47,872 nt of DNA, from assembly GCA_947305735.1 (NCBI GenBank), contig CAMZEO010000006.1, positions 1 through 47,872 of the forward strand, written 5' to 3'. Every line of letters starts with the position of its first letter. The first letter of the stretch is position 1. Source of the DNA: an uncultured Planctomycetales bacterium. GTDB lineage: Bacteria > Planctomycetota > Planctomycetia > Pirellulales > Thermoguttaceae. Under the pieces are notes generated by a model. That model saw only the letters and a program-made list of their open reading frames with translations, was not told the origin of the DNA and did no database searches. Shown in pieces: positions 1 through 9,554 of the stretch. The position numbers were made by a program, and so were the translations under genes.

Positions 1-229
1 ATTCGCCGAACTCGAGCCAGATTTTGCCGACGCCGATCGTCGCGTCGATCATGTCGGGGTCGAGCTTTAACGCGCGTTTGAACTTCTCGAAGGCGTCGTC
101 GTATTCGCCCTCGTCGAAGGCTTCCCGAGCCGACGCGCAGAGCGTTTCGGCAAGTTCGCGCTTGTTTTTCGACGTTTCCAACGAAACGTTTCCCGACTTG
201 CGCTTACGGCGTTCAGAAGCGTCGGACAT
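1..229 (-). CDS. TPR-like protein, 5' part only (runs off the left edge)
   Basis: Reverse-strand reading from ATG at 229 gives MSDASERRKRKSGNVSLETSKNKRELAETLCASAREAFDEGEYDDAFEKFKRALKLDPDMIDATIGVGKIWLEFGE, with a TPR-like pattern (A..AFDEGEYDDAFEKFKRALKLDPD). The supplied track omits it because it is open at the edge. Confidence 0.65.
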   Translation of the reverse strand, partial: MSDASERRKRKSGNVSLETSKNKRELAETLCASAREAFDEGEYDDAFEKFKRALKLDPDMIDATIGVGKIWLEFGE

Positions 230-411
230 TTTTAATCTCGCGGAATTGAAACCAACCTAACCAGGGAGTCGTCTAGTCTAACGACAACGTCGATCCATTG
301 TTGCCGATAGAGCCGTCGAACAAATGTTGACGGAAAGAACGCGTCGTCGCGAAAACGCGACGTGGCAAACAACGGCGTCGCCGCTCCGGATTCGCGCGGC
401 GACGTCGGCGA

Positions 412-3036
412 TCAGACGTCGAGATTTTTGACGTCGAGCGCGAATTTTTCGATAAACTCGCGTCGAGGCTCGACTTGTTCGCCCATTAACACGCGGAACA
501 AATCGTCGGCGGCTTCGACGTCGTCCATCGTCACCTGAACCAGAGTTCGGTTGTTCGGGTCGAGAGTCGTTTCGCGAAGCTCCTCGGGATCCATTTCGCC
601 AAGCCCCTTAAATCGGGTGATTTGCCATCCTTTTTCGCCCGCTTCTCGAATAGCGCCGAGCATTTCGCGCAAGTCTTCGACGCCGGTTTCGTTTTCGCCT
701 CGGAGAATTCCGTAACGCGATCCTTCGACGCCGGTGCGCTGGATCGGATAGAGCGCGTCGATTTCGAACCCGTGTTTCGTTCGAAGCTCGGCGAGCTGCT
801 TGTTTAGCGAACGCAACTCGTCGAGCTCGTCGACGCGAAGTTTTTCGTCGATTTGATCGCCTTCCTCAAAGAACCGGTCGTTCGAGCCGTTGAGCGCGTC
901 GGTTATCGAACCTTTAAGCTCGTCGACAGTTTTGCCCGTCTCGTTTTCGAGAGTCGTGAGATACGCGTTGAGTTCGGTTCGGTCGAAAAACCAGTTCTCC
1001 TGCTTGCGCCAAACGACGTGATAGATCGGAAGCCGCGCGGTTTCGGGTTCCCGTCGTTCGGCGAGCGCTCGCAAATTATACCCTCGTTTCTCGAGCGCCT
1101 GAATCGACTCTTCCATTCTGCTCAAGAGTCGGCAAAGCCCTTCCATTTCTTCCTCTTTAATCAAACGCCCGTCGCGAGGATCAAGTTGGGCGTTTTTTAT
1201 GCCGGTTTCGAGCAACTCGCGTTTCATTTCGTCTTCGGTCTGCACGTAGCGCGCCGGTCCCTTTCCGCCTTTTTTACGCACGCGGAAAAGAGGAGGCTGA
1301 GCGACGTACACGAAACCGGCTCGAACCATGTCGTACATTTGTCGGTAAAAAAACGTTAAAAGAAGGGTTCTGATGTGCGAACCGTCGACGTCGGCGTCCG
1401 TCATGATGACGATTTTGCCGTAGCGTCGTTTGGTAAGATCCATGCTGCCCTCGCCGCCGAATCCGCAACCGAACGCCACGATCATGCTGCGCACTTCCTC
1501 GTTTTTCAAGACGCGGACGTCCTGCGCTTTATAAGCGTTGATGACTTTCCCGCGCAACGGAAGAATCGCCTGAAATTCGCGAATGCGCCCCCCTTCCGCC
1601 GAGCCGCCCGCCGAATTGCCCTCGACCAGGTACAGTTCGCAACGATCGACGTCGCGACTCGTGCAGTCGCGCAACTTTCCGGGCATTCCGCCGCCGTTCA
1701 GAACGTTTTTTCGATCCTTTACCAACTGCCGCGCGCGCTTGGCGGCCTCGCGCGCTTCGAGCGCGAGGACGGCGCGTTTGACGATCATTCTGGCGTTGGC
1801 GGGATGTTCGTCCAAATATCTCGTCATCGCGTCGCCAAAGACGCTTTGCACGATTCCCGCGACCTCGGTGTTCCCAAGTTTCGTTTTCGTCTGACCTTCA
1901 AATTTCGGCTCGGGAACTCGGCAGGAAACGACGACCGTCAATCCTTCGCGGAAATCGTCTCCGTTCGGAACGTTCTTGCCGAAAAGGTTCTGAGACACGC
2001 CGTACGCGTTGAGCGTTTTGGTAAGCGCGGCGCGGAAACCCGCGACATGCGAGCCTCCTTCGTGCGTGTGAACGTTATTGACGTAAGTGCGGATCGTTTC
2101 GGCGTCGCTGTCGGTGTACTGGAGCGCGATCTCCACCGTTACGTCGTCGCGCCCGCCGCGAACGTAGATCACGTCGTTGTGAACCGGTTGATACGATTTG
2201 TTCAGGAATCGAACGAAGTCGGCGACGCCGTTTTCGCAGTGGAAATTCTCGCCGCGTCCGTCGCGCTCGTCGAAAAACCTGATACGAATATTAGGGTTCA
2301 AAAACGCCAGATCGCGCAGACGATTGTACAGAATACTGTAGGAAAATTTCGTGTCGGGAAAGATTTCCGGATCCGGCTTGAACGTCGTTTTCGTGCCGTG
2401 TTTTTCGGATTTTACGCCCTTGGCGACCGGCGCGAGCGGAACGCCGCGCTCGTATTCCTGGAAAAACTGAAAACCGTCGCGGCACACCTCGACGTTGCAC
2501 CACTCGGAAAGAAAATTGACGACGGTGACGCCGACGCCGTGCAACCCGCCGGACGTCTGGTACGCGCCCTTGTTGAACTTGCCGCCAAACTTCAATTTCG
2601 TCATCACGCCTTCGAGCGTCGAAACCTGAAGCTCGGGGTGAACGTCGACCGGAATTCCGCGCCCGTCGTCTTGCACGGTGACGGAACCGTTGCGGTTGAC
2701 GACGACTGAAATCTCGGTCGCGAATCCGGCTAACGCCTCGTCGAGCGAGTTGTCGACGACTTCGTTCACCAAATGGTGAAGCCCCTGAGAAGCGACGTCG
2801 CCAATGTACATCGAAGGACGAAGACGAACGTGTTCAAGGTCGGAAAGACCGATAATATCTTCGGAATTGTACGACTCTTTGACCTGGCGCTCGTCGCGAA
2901 AACCGTCGTCGATCGCGACGACGGCCAATTCGGACTCCATCGTCCGAGCGCTCGGCTCGACCTGCGTTTCGGGGATTTGCGTTTGTTCCAATTCGGGGTT
3001 TTCGCCCGGATTGACGTTGACGTCGTCGCTGGACAT
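412..3036 (-). CDS. gyrB: DNA gyrase subunit B
   Basis: GHKL ATPase motifs (VDNSLDEALAG, DDGRGIPVD, GLHGVGVTVVN), TOPRIM EGNSAGGSAEGGR and DADVDGSHI, and C-terminal RFKGLGEM. The start at 3036 (MSSDDVNV) has an upstream GGAG; the longer ORF start is unlikely. Confidence 0.97.
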   Translation of the reverse strand: MSSDDVNVNPGENPELEQTQIPETQVEPSARTMESELAVVAIDDGFRDERQVKESYNSEDIIGLSDLEHVRLRPSMYIGDVASQGLHHLVNEVVDNSLDEALAGFATEISVVVNRNGSVTVQDDGRGIPVDVHPELQVSTLEGVMTKLKFGGKFNKGAYQTSGGLHGVGVTVVNFLSEWCNVEVCRDGFQFFQEYERGVPLAPVAKGVKSEKHGTKTTFKPDPEIFPDTKFSYSILYNRLRDLAFLNPNIRIRFFDERDGRGENFHCENGVADFVRFLNKSYQPVHNDVIYVRGGRDDVTVEIALQYTDSDAETIRTYVNNVHTHEGGSHVAGFRAALTKTLNAYGVSQNLFGKNVPNGDDFREGLTVVVSCRVPEPKFEGQTKTKLGNTEVAGIVQSVFGDAMTRYLDEHPANARMIVKRAVLALEAREAAKRARQLVKDRKNVLNGGGMPGKLRDCTSRDVDRCELYLVEGNSAGGSAEGGRIREFQAILPLRGKVINAYKAQDVRVLKNEEVRSMIVAFGCGFGGEGSMDLTKRRYGKIVIMTDADVDGSHIRTLLLTFFYRQMYDMVRAGFVYVAQPPLFRVRKKGGKGPARYVQTEDEMKRELLETGIKNAQLDPRDGRLIKEEEMEGLCRLLSRMEESIQALEKRGYNLRALAERREPETARLPIYHVVWRKQENWFFDRTELNAYLTTLENETGKTVDELKGSITDALNGSNDRFFEEGDQIDEKLRVDELDELRSLNKQLAELRTKHGFEIDALYPIQRTGVEGSRYGILRGENETGVEDLREMLGAIREAGEKGWQITRFKGLGEMDPEELRETTLDPNNRTLVQVTMDDVEAADDLFRVLMGEQVEPRREFIEKFALDVKNLDV

Positions 3037-3199
3037 AATTGCTCCATACATATGTAAAAGGCGCGTCGGTCGATAGGTTTCTCGTCGTTGAAAACGACCG
3101 GACGAGCGATCGACGCGATCCGACGTTCTCAACGCCGCGCGAAAGCCCGACGCCGTCGACGAGACGCGGAACAACCTTTCCGCGCCCCGATTTGAATCT

Positions 3200-3703
3200 T
3201 TATCTTACGACCAACTTTATCCTTTCGAGATTGTCGTCGGGAAGAAGCCGACGCAACTCGTCGAGGATGGAGTCCAGATAAAACTGCAACTCCTGATAAA
3301 GCAGGTTCGAGGCGATTTCCACGCGAATCGTTCCCCCTCGAAACGAAACGAGGCGCGCGTATTTCAGGTAGAAATCCAACTTGCTCGCGACGCGATCGCC
3401 GCAAGGATCGGCTTCGTCGAATTTCGAACGCGAATCGTCGCCGAAAACGGCCTGCAACGCGTCGCGCCAGGCGTTTTGAAAGCGCTCGACGGTCAACTTG
3501 CGTCCAAGTCCGTACTTCGAGATCACCGAAGGAAGGATCGCCCCAAATTTCGTCGCGCGAAGCGGTCTCTCTTCGTCGAGAAACTGAAATCCCAGCGGAT
3601 GGGGAGGAGTCGCGAAAGGATCCGCGTTGTTAAAAGAGCGCGTTTTCGATTTTTTTGCGCGTTTTGATCCGCGGGGGTTATTGGGAAAACTCGATTTCTT
3701 CAT
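3200..3703 (-). CDS. dciA: DUF721/DciA-like protein (probable replicative helicase loader)
   Basis: Small basic protein just upstream of gyrB, with the DUF721-like core (FGAILPSVISKYGLGRKLTVERFQNAWRDALQ...LRVEIASNLLYQELQF). Likely start MKKSS at 3703. Confidence 0.7.
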   Translation of the reverse strand: MKKSSFPNNPRGSKRAKKSKTRSFNNADPFATPPHPLGFQFLDEERPLRATKFGAILPSVISKYGLGRKLTVERFQNAWRDALQAVFGDDSRSKFDEADPCGDRVASKLDFYLKYARLVSFRGGTIRVEIASNLLYQELQFYLDSILDELRRLLPDDNLERIKLVVR

Positions 3704-4007
3704 TATACTGTCAGGTCGCATGAAGTTTGTCGAAAAAACGCTCGGCGCGAGGGACGAAAAACGACGCGCGTTTTCACGCCCTCGACGACGCTCGACATTA
3801 TATCAAAACCGTTGTTTTTTTCAAGGGTTGAAGATTCCTTCGTGCTCGTTTTTTTCCGATATTTCCGCGTTTTTTCGCATAAAATCACCGTCTGAAACCG
3901 GAGTCCGGTTCAAGCGCGAAAAACCGTCTGGAAGAGCGGCGAATCGTCGTAGCGGCGCGTCGTCGTTTTCGCGCTCGTTTCATCGTCGCAATCCAAAGGA
4001 GCATTTG

Positions 4008-4997
4008 ATGTCGCCGTCGTTCGCGCTCGAATCCCGACGCTCGCCGTTCGCTTCGTCCTTTTTTCTCACGGGCGCGACCGCAAGCGGCAAAACGTCTCTG
4101 GGAATTGAACTGGCGCGAAGAATCGGCGCGGAAATCGTTTCGCTCGACTCGATGGCGATCTATCGCAAAATGGACGTCGGCACGGCGAAACCGACGCTTG
4201 AAGAGCGTCAAGGCGTTCCTCATCACATGATCGACGTCGTCGATCCGGACGAAGAGTTTTCCGTCGTCGAGTATATGCGCATGGCGGCGCGAATCGTCGG
4301 CGAAATCGAGACTCGCGGCAACGTCCCGCTTTTTGTCGGCGGCTCGCCTCTATATCTGAAAACGATCCTCTTCGGCGTCTTCGACGCGCCGGGCGGCGAT
4401 CCCGAACTGCGCGCCGAACTGCGCGCTTTTGCGGAGCGAGAGGGCGCGAAAGCGCTCTGGAAGCGTCTCGAAGACGTCGATCCTAACGCGGCTGGAAAAC
4501 TGCACCCCAACGACGTGAAACGCGTCGTGAGGGCGTTGGAAGTCTATCGATTGACCGGCAAGCCGATCTCCGAGTTGCAGACGCAATTTTCCGCGCCGCC
4601 GCTATTCGAGCCGGGACAAATCTTCATCTTGACCAGAGAACGACGGACGCTTTACGAAAGAATCGACAGGCGCGTCGACGCAATGCTCGATCGCGGCTTT
4701 TTAGATGAAACGCGCGCGCTCTTTGAAGGAGAGTCAAAACCGGGTCCGACGGCGTCGAAAGCCGTCGGGTACCGCGAGCTTCTCGCCGTCCTGCATGGAG
4801 AACTGACGCTCGACGAAGCGGTCGAAACGATCAAACGTCTTACGCGCAACTTTGCGAAACGTCAAGAGACCTGGTTCCGATCGCTGACAAATCAGGGGGC
4901 GCGGAGAATTTGCGCGGAAAACAAAACGCGCGAAGAATTGCTCGACGAACTCGAGCGGGAAATTGAAAAAATTCGACGCGAGAGCGAAATCCTCTAG
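4008..4997 (+). CDS. miaA: tRNA dimethylallyltransferase
   Basis: P-loop LTGATASGKTSLGIELARR, DSMAIYRKMDVGTAKPT, GVPHHMIDVVDP, VGGSPLYLKTIL, and AVGYRELLAVLHGE. Start placed at the ATG at 4008. Confidence 0.96.
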   Translation: MSPSFALESRRSPFASSFFLTGATASGKTSLGIELARRIGAEIVSLDSMAIYRKMDVGTAKPTLEERQGVPHHMIDVVDPDEEFSVVEYMRMAARIVGEIETRGNVPLFVGGSPLYLKTILFGVFDAPGGDPELRAELRAFAEREGAKALWKRLEDVDPNAAGKLHPNDVKRVVRALEVYRLTGKPISELQTQFSAPPLFEPGQIFILTRERRTLYERIDRRVDAMLDRGFLDETRALFEGESKPGPTASKAVGYRELLAVLHGELTLDEAVETIKRLTRNFAKRQETWFRSLTNQGARRICAENKTREELLDELEREIEKIRRESEIL

Positions 4998-5032
4998 GCG
5001 GCGCGAAAAGAACGCCGCCTGGACGAGGACGT

Positions 5033-5584
5033 TTATAAGTCGGCGATATATTCGGTTTTCCGATTCGTGTCCAAATTAAATAGCGAAAGCCGATAAACGG
5101 TTTTCACGATCGTTTTGCTCTCCTCGTCGTCGGGATCGACCGGCTCTTCGCGATCTTCGACGTATCCGGCGAGGATGTAGTCGAAAGGCTCGCCGAGAGC
5201 CTCGGCAAATTTTTCGCGGGACTGGGGCATGAAGATTTCGGAACGTTTGATTTTCGCCTTTTTGAACGCGGCTTGCATTTTGTCTTCGTCGATCGTTTGG
5301 AAATCCTTGGATTTCCCAAGTTTGACGCGCGTCTCGACGGAGACCTCTTTGGATCCGTCGCCAAGAACGCCGATAAAACAAACCGTCGGTTTTTTCCCTT
5401 CGTTGAGAGCGGAAAGGCGCGCGATCTCTTCGCCGACCTGACGCGTCGTTTTCGCGACGGCGGGCTCGTAAGCCGACGAATCGATTTTTTTGGGTCGACC
5501 AAACGAGGCGCAACCGGGCGCGACGGCGGACAGGACGAAAAACGCGACTAAAAACAAACGACGCGAAAGACTGGATGAATTCAT
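5033..5584 (-). CDS. Putative lipoprotein, possibly LpoB-like fold
   Basis: Signal peptide with lipobox (FVLSAVAPGCASF); VCFIGVLGDGSKEVSVETRVKLGKS...FDYILAGYVED resembles LpoB/CsgG-type lipoproteins. Confidence 0.6.
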   Translation of the reverse strand: MNSSSLSRRLFLVAFFVLSAVAPGCASFGRPKKIDSSAYEPAVAKTTRQVGEEIARLSALNEGKKPTVCFIGVLGDGSKEVSVETRVKLGKSKDFQTIDEDKMQAAFKKAKIKRSEIFMPQSREKFAEALGEPFDYILAGYVEDREEPVDPDDEESKTIVKTVYRLSLFNLDTNRKTEYIADL

Positions 5585-5701
5585 AACGACTTCCTTACGG
5601 GCAAACCAACCGACTCGCGTCGGCGCAAACTCGCGCTATCGTAACTATTTTAACAAAGCAAGGCAAGAGCGATTTGACTCTCGCTTTTTGGAGACTCCTT
5701 G

Positions 5702-6679
5702 ATGGGCGTTTGGAGCGCGCTGGGAACTTGTTTTGGCGGTCGTAAGCAACGCCTTTTCATCGGTCAATTCGTGATTTTTCTCCTCCTGTGCGGAGCGCTC
5801 GCGAGCCTATGGGTTTCGCTGCGATCCCAAATTATCGGACAAGACGTCTACACGATTGAACCGCGAAACGTGCGCGTGTGGAATCCGCCCGTATGGGTTC
5901 CGCGCGATTTCGTCGCGGAAGCGCTGGATAATCTACCCCCGGAAATTAAAGCGGACAAACTCAACTCGCTCGATCCGCGACTCGTCGAAGTCGTCGTTCG
6001 CGCGTTCTCGGATCATCCGTGGGTCGATAAGGTGGAGTCGGTCGTCGTGTCGTACCCCGCCTCAATCGATCTAAAAATACGTTTCAGAAAACCCGTCGCC
6101 TTCGTCGACGCCTCGACGGAAGGATTAAAAGAGTTCGTCGAGCTTTTGGAAAAGAGGTTTCCCGACGACGATTTTGTAAAAACCCTGAGATTTGAAAAAT
6201 CGCTCGACGCGCCGACGCGGGAAACAAGGAAAGTCGACGAAGAATTGGTCGACGCGTTCGGACGAGAGCTGAGGACGGATTATTTTGACGAGCGCCCGCT
6301 CGCAAAAAGACTGTTCGTTACCATTCTGACCTACGGTCCTCAACGCGAAAATATCGACCAGGCCGCGCAGTTTGCCGATTTTTTGGAAAAAAGCGGAGCC
6401 GCGCGAGAATTCCAAATATCCCAAATTCACGCGCTTAAAACGCTTGGAGAAAAAGAACCGGTTTTCTTCCTGACGACTCGAACGGGGCAGACCGTCAAAT
6501 GGGGGTATTATTCGCGCCCCAAAAACGGTATGGACGAACGCGCGTACGACGGAGCGCGAACGAACAAGAACTCGCGAGAAGAACGAGAAGCCGTCGACAA
6601 ATATCAGGAGAAAAAAATCGAACGCTGGAGAAGAAAGGACGGAGGCGTTTCGCTCGATCTCTCGGAAACCGAAAACTGA
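5702..6679 (+). CDS. Single-pass membrane protein with POTRA/FtsQ-like region
   Basis: N-terminal TM (LFIGQFVIFLLLCGALASLWVSL) then HPWVDKVESVVVSYPASIDLKIRFRKPVAFV, resembling the FtsQ POTRA signature, and a later ELVDAFGREL...EPVFFLTTRTGQTVKWG segment. Confidence 0.55.
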   Translation: MGVWSALGTCFGGRKQRLFIGQFVIFLLLCGALASLWVSLRSQIIGQDVYTIEPRNVRVWNPPVWVPRDFVAEALDNLPPEIKADKLNSLDPRLVEVVVRAFSDHPWVDKVESVVVSYPASIDLKIRFRKPVAFVDASTEGLKEFVELLEKRFPDDDFVKTLRFEKSLDAPTRETRKVDEELVDAFGRELRTDYFDERPLAKRLFVTILTYGPQRENIDQAAQFADFLEKSGAAREFQISQIHALKTLGEKEPVFFLTTRTGQTVKWGYYSRPKNGMDERAYDGARTNKNSREEREAVDKYQEKKIERWRRKDGGVSLDLSETEN

Positions 6680-6794
6680 AAACGCGCGCGAAAGAACCGA
6701 CGCGCGTTCAAAGAACTTCGCTCAATTCAAACGCCGCGCGACGCGACAAAATCGCAATCCCCGCGTCCGCGCGAACGTTGAACGCCGTCGACGT

Positions 6795-7085
6795 TCATTC
6801 GTCGAAGGAATCAAACATACGCATGAGGGCGACTTCAAGCTTTTCGTCGGAATAATAGGTTCCGGCGGCAATTTCCGCGCGGACGCGATTAACCAACTCG
6901 ATGCGAACTTCGTTCGGGTTCATCGTCGACTCGCCGACTCTGCTGGCGTCTTGTCGCGTCCTAATTTCCATTTCGTCGCGTTCGACCGATTTCGGTTGCG
7001 CGTTCGAGCCGTTGTTGCGCTTAATCGAAGAAACCTGATTAGCGGCGGAGACTCCGTTCAATCCATTAACGCTGCTGATACTCAT
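6795..7085 (-). CDS. FlgM-like anti-sigma factor (planctomycete type)
   Basis: 97-residue protein ending VRIELVNRVRAEIAAGTYYSDEKLEVALMRMFDSFDE, resembling the FlgM C-terminal sigma-binding motif; GGAGAA RBS upstream. Confidence 0.6.
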   Translation of the reverse strand: MSISSVNGLNGVSAANQVSSIKRNNGSNAQPKSVERDEMEIRTRQDASRVGESTMNPNEVRIELVNRVRAEIAAGTYYSDEKLEVALMRMFDSFDE

Positions 7086-7178
7086 TTTCTATTCTCCTGA
7101 AAAAGTTATCCAGAAGTTGCTTCTCGCGTCCGTCCCGACCTTCGCGAAACTTGACGCGAGCGATAGTTGCAAATGTAA

Positions 7179-7197
7179 AACGTTGAAATTCAACGTT
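7179..7197. repeat. Perfect inverted repeat AACGTTGAA-A-TTCAACGTT upstream of the flgM-like gene
   Basis: Two 9-bp arms around a single central base, read directly; about 94 bp upstream of the ATG at 7085. Confidence 0.7.
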
Positions 7198-7597
7198 AAA
7201 CTCCGTTTCCCCCGTCGGCTTCTCCGCTTAAATTCGCTTGACGGTCGCGGCGAACTTTCGCGAAACACCCGCCTCGGCGAACCGCGTTAAGCGACGCGTC
7301 TCAGGGGCGCAAGGAGAAGAAGAGCTTTTCGCGCTTGCGTTCTCCCCTGACAGGATTATCGACGCGACAACCGCCTAACTTAAGTAAACTTCGTTTGAAG
7401 TCGCGTCTTTTGCCGTCTTTCCGGCGCTTCCAACAGGGACGATCGGCGAAAATTCTCCAGTCGTCGCATTCGTCGTTTTCGACGTCGCGCGCCTAATTAA
7501 CGGGCTTACTCCTTAGTATGCGTTTTTTCCAAGAAGACGTCAAGATCAATCTAAAAAAAAGAAAAAATTTTTCAGAAATGTCAGACAAAGAAGAAAG

Positions 7598-7615
7598 CCG
7601 GGATTTTTCACCCGG
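7598..7615 (-). terminator. Probable intrinsic terminator after accC
   Basis: CCGGG-loop-CCCGG hairpin just past the accC stop, followed on the minus strand by a T-rich CTTTCTTCTTTG tract. Confidence 0.55.
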
Positions 7616-7638
7616 TCAAAAATGCGAAAAAACAGGCG

Positions 7639-8982
7639 TTAACTCATAAAACAGCGTTCGATGAACCCGACGTCGGGAACGTTCTTAGCAAATTCCTCGC
7701 TCTTCAAAATTTTCAAGAGCATGGGAATCGACGTCTTAATTCCCTCGATTTTGAACTCTTCAAGCGCGCGGATCATCGAGGCGATCCCTTCTTCGCGCGT
7801 CGCTCGCTGCACGAGCAACTTGCCGATCATCGAATCGTAATGGGCGCTGACGACATAGCCGGGATAAGCGTGCGAATCGAAACGAACGCCAAACCCGCCG
7901 GGAACGATCAACTGTTCGATCTTGCCGGGACAGGGACGGAAATTGTGGTCGACGTCTTCCGCGTTGATGCGACATTCCATCGCGAATCCGCGATGAACGA
8001 CGTCTTTTTGTTCAATCGAAAGCCTTTCTCCGGCGGCGAGACGAATCTGTTGCTGAATCAAGTCGACGCCCGTCGCCATTTCCGTCACCGGATGCTCGAC
8101 CTGAATTCGAGCGTTCATCTCGATGAAATAGTATTGACCGCTCTTGTCCACGATGAATTCAACGGTCCCCGCGTTGGAATAACGCGCTTCTTTCGCGATA
8201 AGAACGGCGGATTCGCACAACGCTTTGCGCGTTTTTAGCGTCAATTTCGGCGCGGGCGTAAGCTCGATGAGTTTCTGTCGACGACGCTGGAGCGAGCAGT
8301 CCCGTTCCCAAAGATGAACGACGTTCCCGTAATTGTCCGCGAGAAGTTGCGCTTCGACGTGCCGAGGGTTTTCAATGAACTTTTCAATGTAAACGTCGGG
8401 ATTGCCAAACGCCGCGGCGGCCTCTTGAGCGGCGTCCTGCAAAGAGCGCTTAAGTTGCGCCGCGTCGTTCGCCTGACGTATGCCGCGACCGCCGCCGCCG
8501 GCCGTCGCCTTGACCAGCACTGGATACCCGATCTTCTCGGCCGCGGCCAGCGCCTGAGATTCAGACTCGACGATTCCGTCGCTGCCGGGCACGACGGGAA
8601 CGCCGCATTTTTTCGCGATCGCGCGCGCGGCGTTTTTATCGCCGAGACGTTCCATCGCTTCGACGCTCGGCCCGATAAATTCGTATCCGCTCGCGCGGCA
8701 CTTCTCGGCAAACTGGGAATTCTCCGAAAGAAAACCGTAACCGGGGTGAATCGCGTCGACTTCGCATTTCTCGGCCGCGCTTATAATCCGGTCGACTTTC
8801 AAATAGCTCTTGTCGGAACGCGCGGGCCCGATGCAGACGGCGCGATCCGCCAATTCCAGATAGCGCGATCCGCGATCCGCCTCGCTGTACGCGACGACCG
8901 ATTCGACGCCCAACTCCTTACACGCGCGAATAACGCGCAACGCTATTTCGCCGCGATTGGCTATTAAAATTCTTTTGAACAT
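7639..8982 (-). CDS. accC: Acetyl-CoA carboxylase, biotin carboxylase subunit
   Basis: [48 protein letters not shown], and [16 protein letters not shown]. Confidence 0.97.
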   Translation of the reverse strand: MFKRILIANRGEIALRVIRACKELGVESVVAYSEADRGSRYLELADRAVCIGPARSDKSYLKVDRIISAAEKCEVDAIHPGYGFLSENSQFAEKCRASGYEFIGPSVEAMERLGDKNAARAIAKKCGVPVVPGSDGIVESESQALAAAEKIGYPVLVKATAGGGGRGIRQANDAAQLKRSLQDAAQEAAAAFGNPDVYIEKFIENPRHVEAQLLADNYGNVVHLWERDCSLQRRRQKLIELTPAPKLTLKTRKALCESAVLIAKEARYSNAGTVEFIVDKSGQYYFIEMNARIQVEHPVTEMATGVDLIQQQIRLAAGERLSIEQKDVVHRGFAMECRINAEDVDHNFRPCPGKIEQLIVPGGFGVRFDSHAYPGYVVSAHYDSMIGKLLVQRATREEGIASMIRALEEFKIEGIKTSIPMLLKILKSEEFAKNVPDVGFIERCFMS

Positions 8983-9011
8983 CTTCCGTAAAAACCGCTA
9001 TTCCATCCAAA

Positions 9012-9491
9012 TCAACCGCGAACGTCGACTTTAAACAACGGGGTTCCGTACTCCACCATGTCGCCGTTTTTCACGAGAACTTCGGCGATCTTGCCCGAAA
9101 GCTCCGCCTGAACTTCGTTAAAAACCTTCATCGCCTCGATAATGCAAACGGTCTTTTCAGGCGAAACGACGTCGCCGACTTTAACGAAAGGCGGCTTGTT
9201 CGTTTGAGGACTCGCGTAAAACGTCCCGACCATCGGCGAAGCGATCGTCTTAATGAACGCCGAATCGTCGGACGCGGGCTCGGAGGAAGGCGCCGGAACT
9301 TCGGAGACCGGCGCGACGGGAGCCGCAGGCGCCGACGTCGCGACGTTCCCCGAACTTGGAACGCCGCGCGTCAATTTCAAACGCCGACCGTTGTTTTCAA
9401 GATCGAGCTCACATACGCCGTTGTCCTTCATAAGTTCGACAAGACTGCGAATTCCGTCAAGGTCAAATACGTCGACGCTATTTTGAGACAT
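9012..9491 (-). CDS. accB: Biotin carboxyl carrier protein
   Basis: Biotinylation motif CIIEAMKVFNEVQAE, Ala/Pro-rich linker, SPMVGTFY; adjacent to accC. Confidence 0.96.
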   Translation of the reverse strand: MSQNSVDVFDLDGIRSLVELMKDNGVCELDLENNGRRLKLTRGVPSSGNVATSAPAAPVAPVSEVPAPSSEPASDDSAFIKTIASPMVGTFYASPQTNKPPFVKVGDVVSPEKTVCIIEAMKVFNEVQAELSGKIAEVLVKNGDMVEYGTPLFKVDVRG

Positions 9492-9554
9492 GGAAGTCTC
9501 CCCGCTTTCTCTAATTGGTGATAAGGCTGTCCGAAATCGGCAAACGGCGCCGAC

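Noticed and set aside
1375-2709. 444-aa + strand ORF opposite gyrB
   Set aside because: Antisense of an unambiguous gyrB; low-complexity Arg/Val/Phe-rich translation typical of the opposite frame of biased GC-rich coding DNA.
4996-5020. AGGCGGCG...CGCCGCCT hairpin overlapping the miaA stop
   Set aside because: Plausible convergent terminator but lacks a T-tract, so not called as one.
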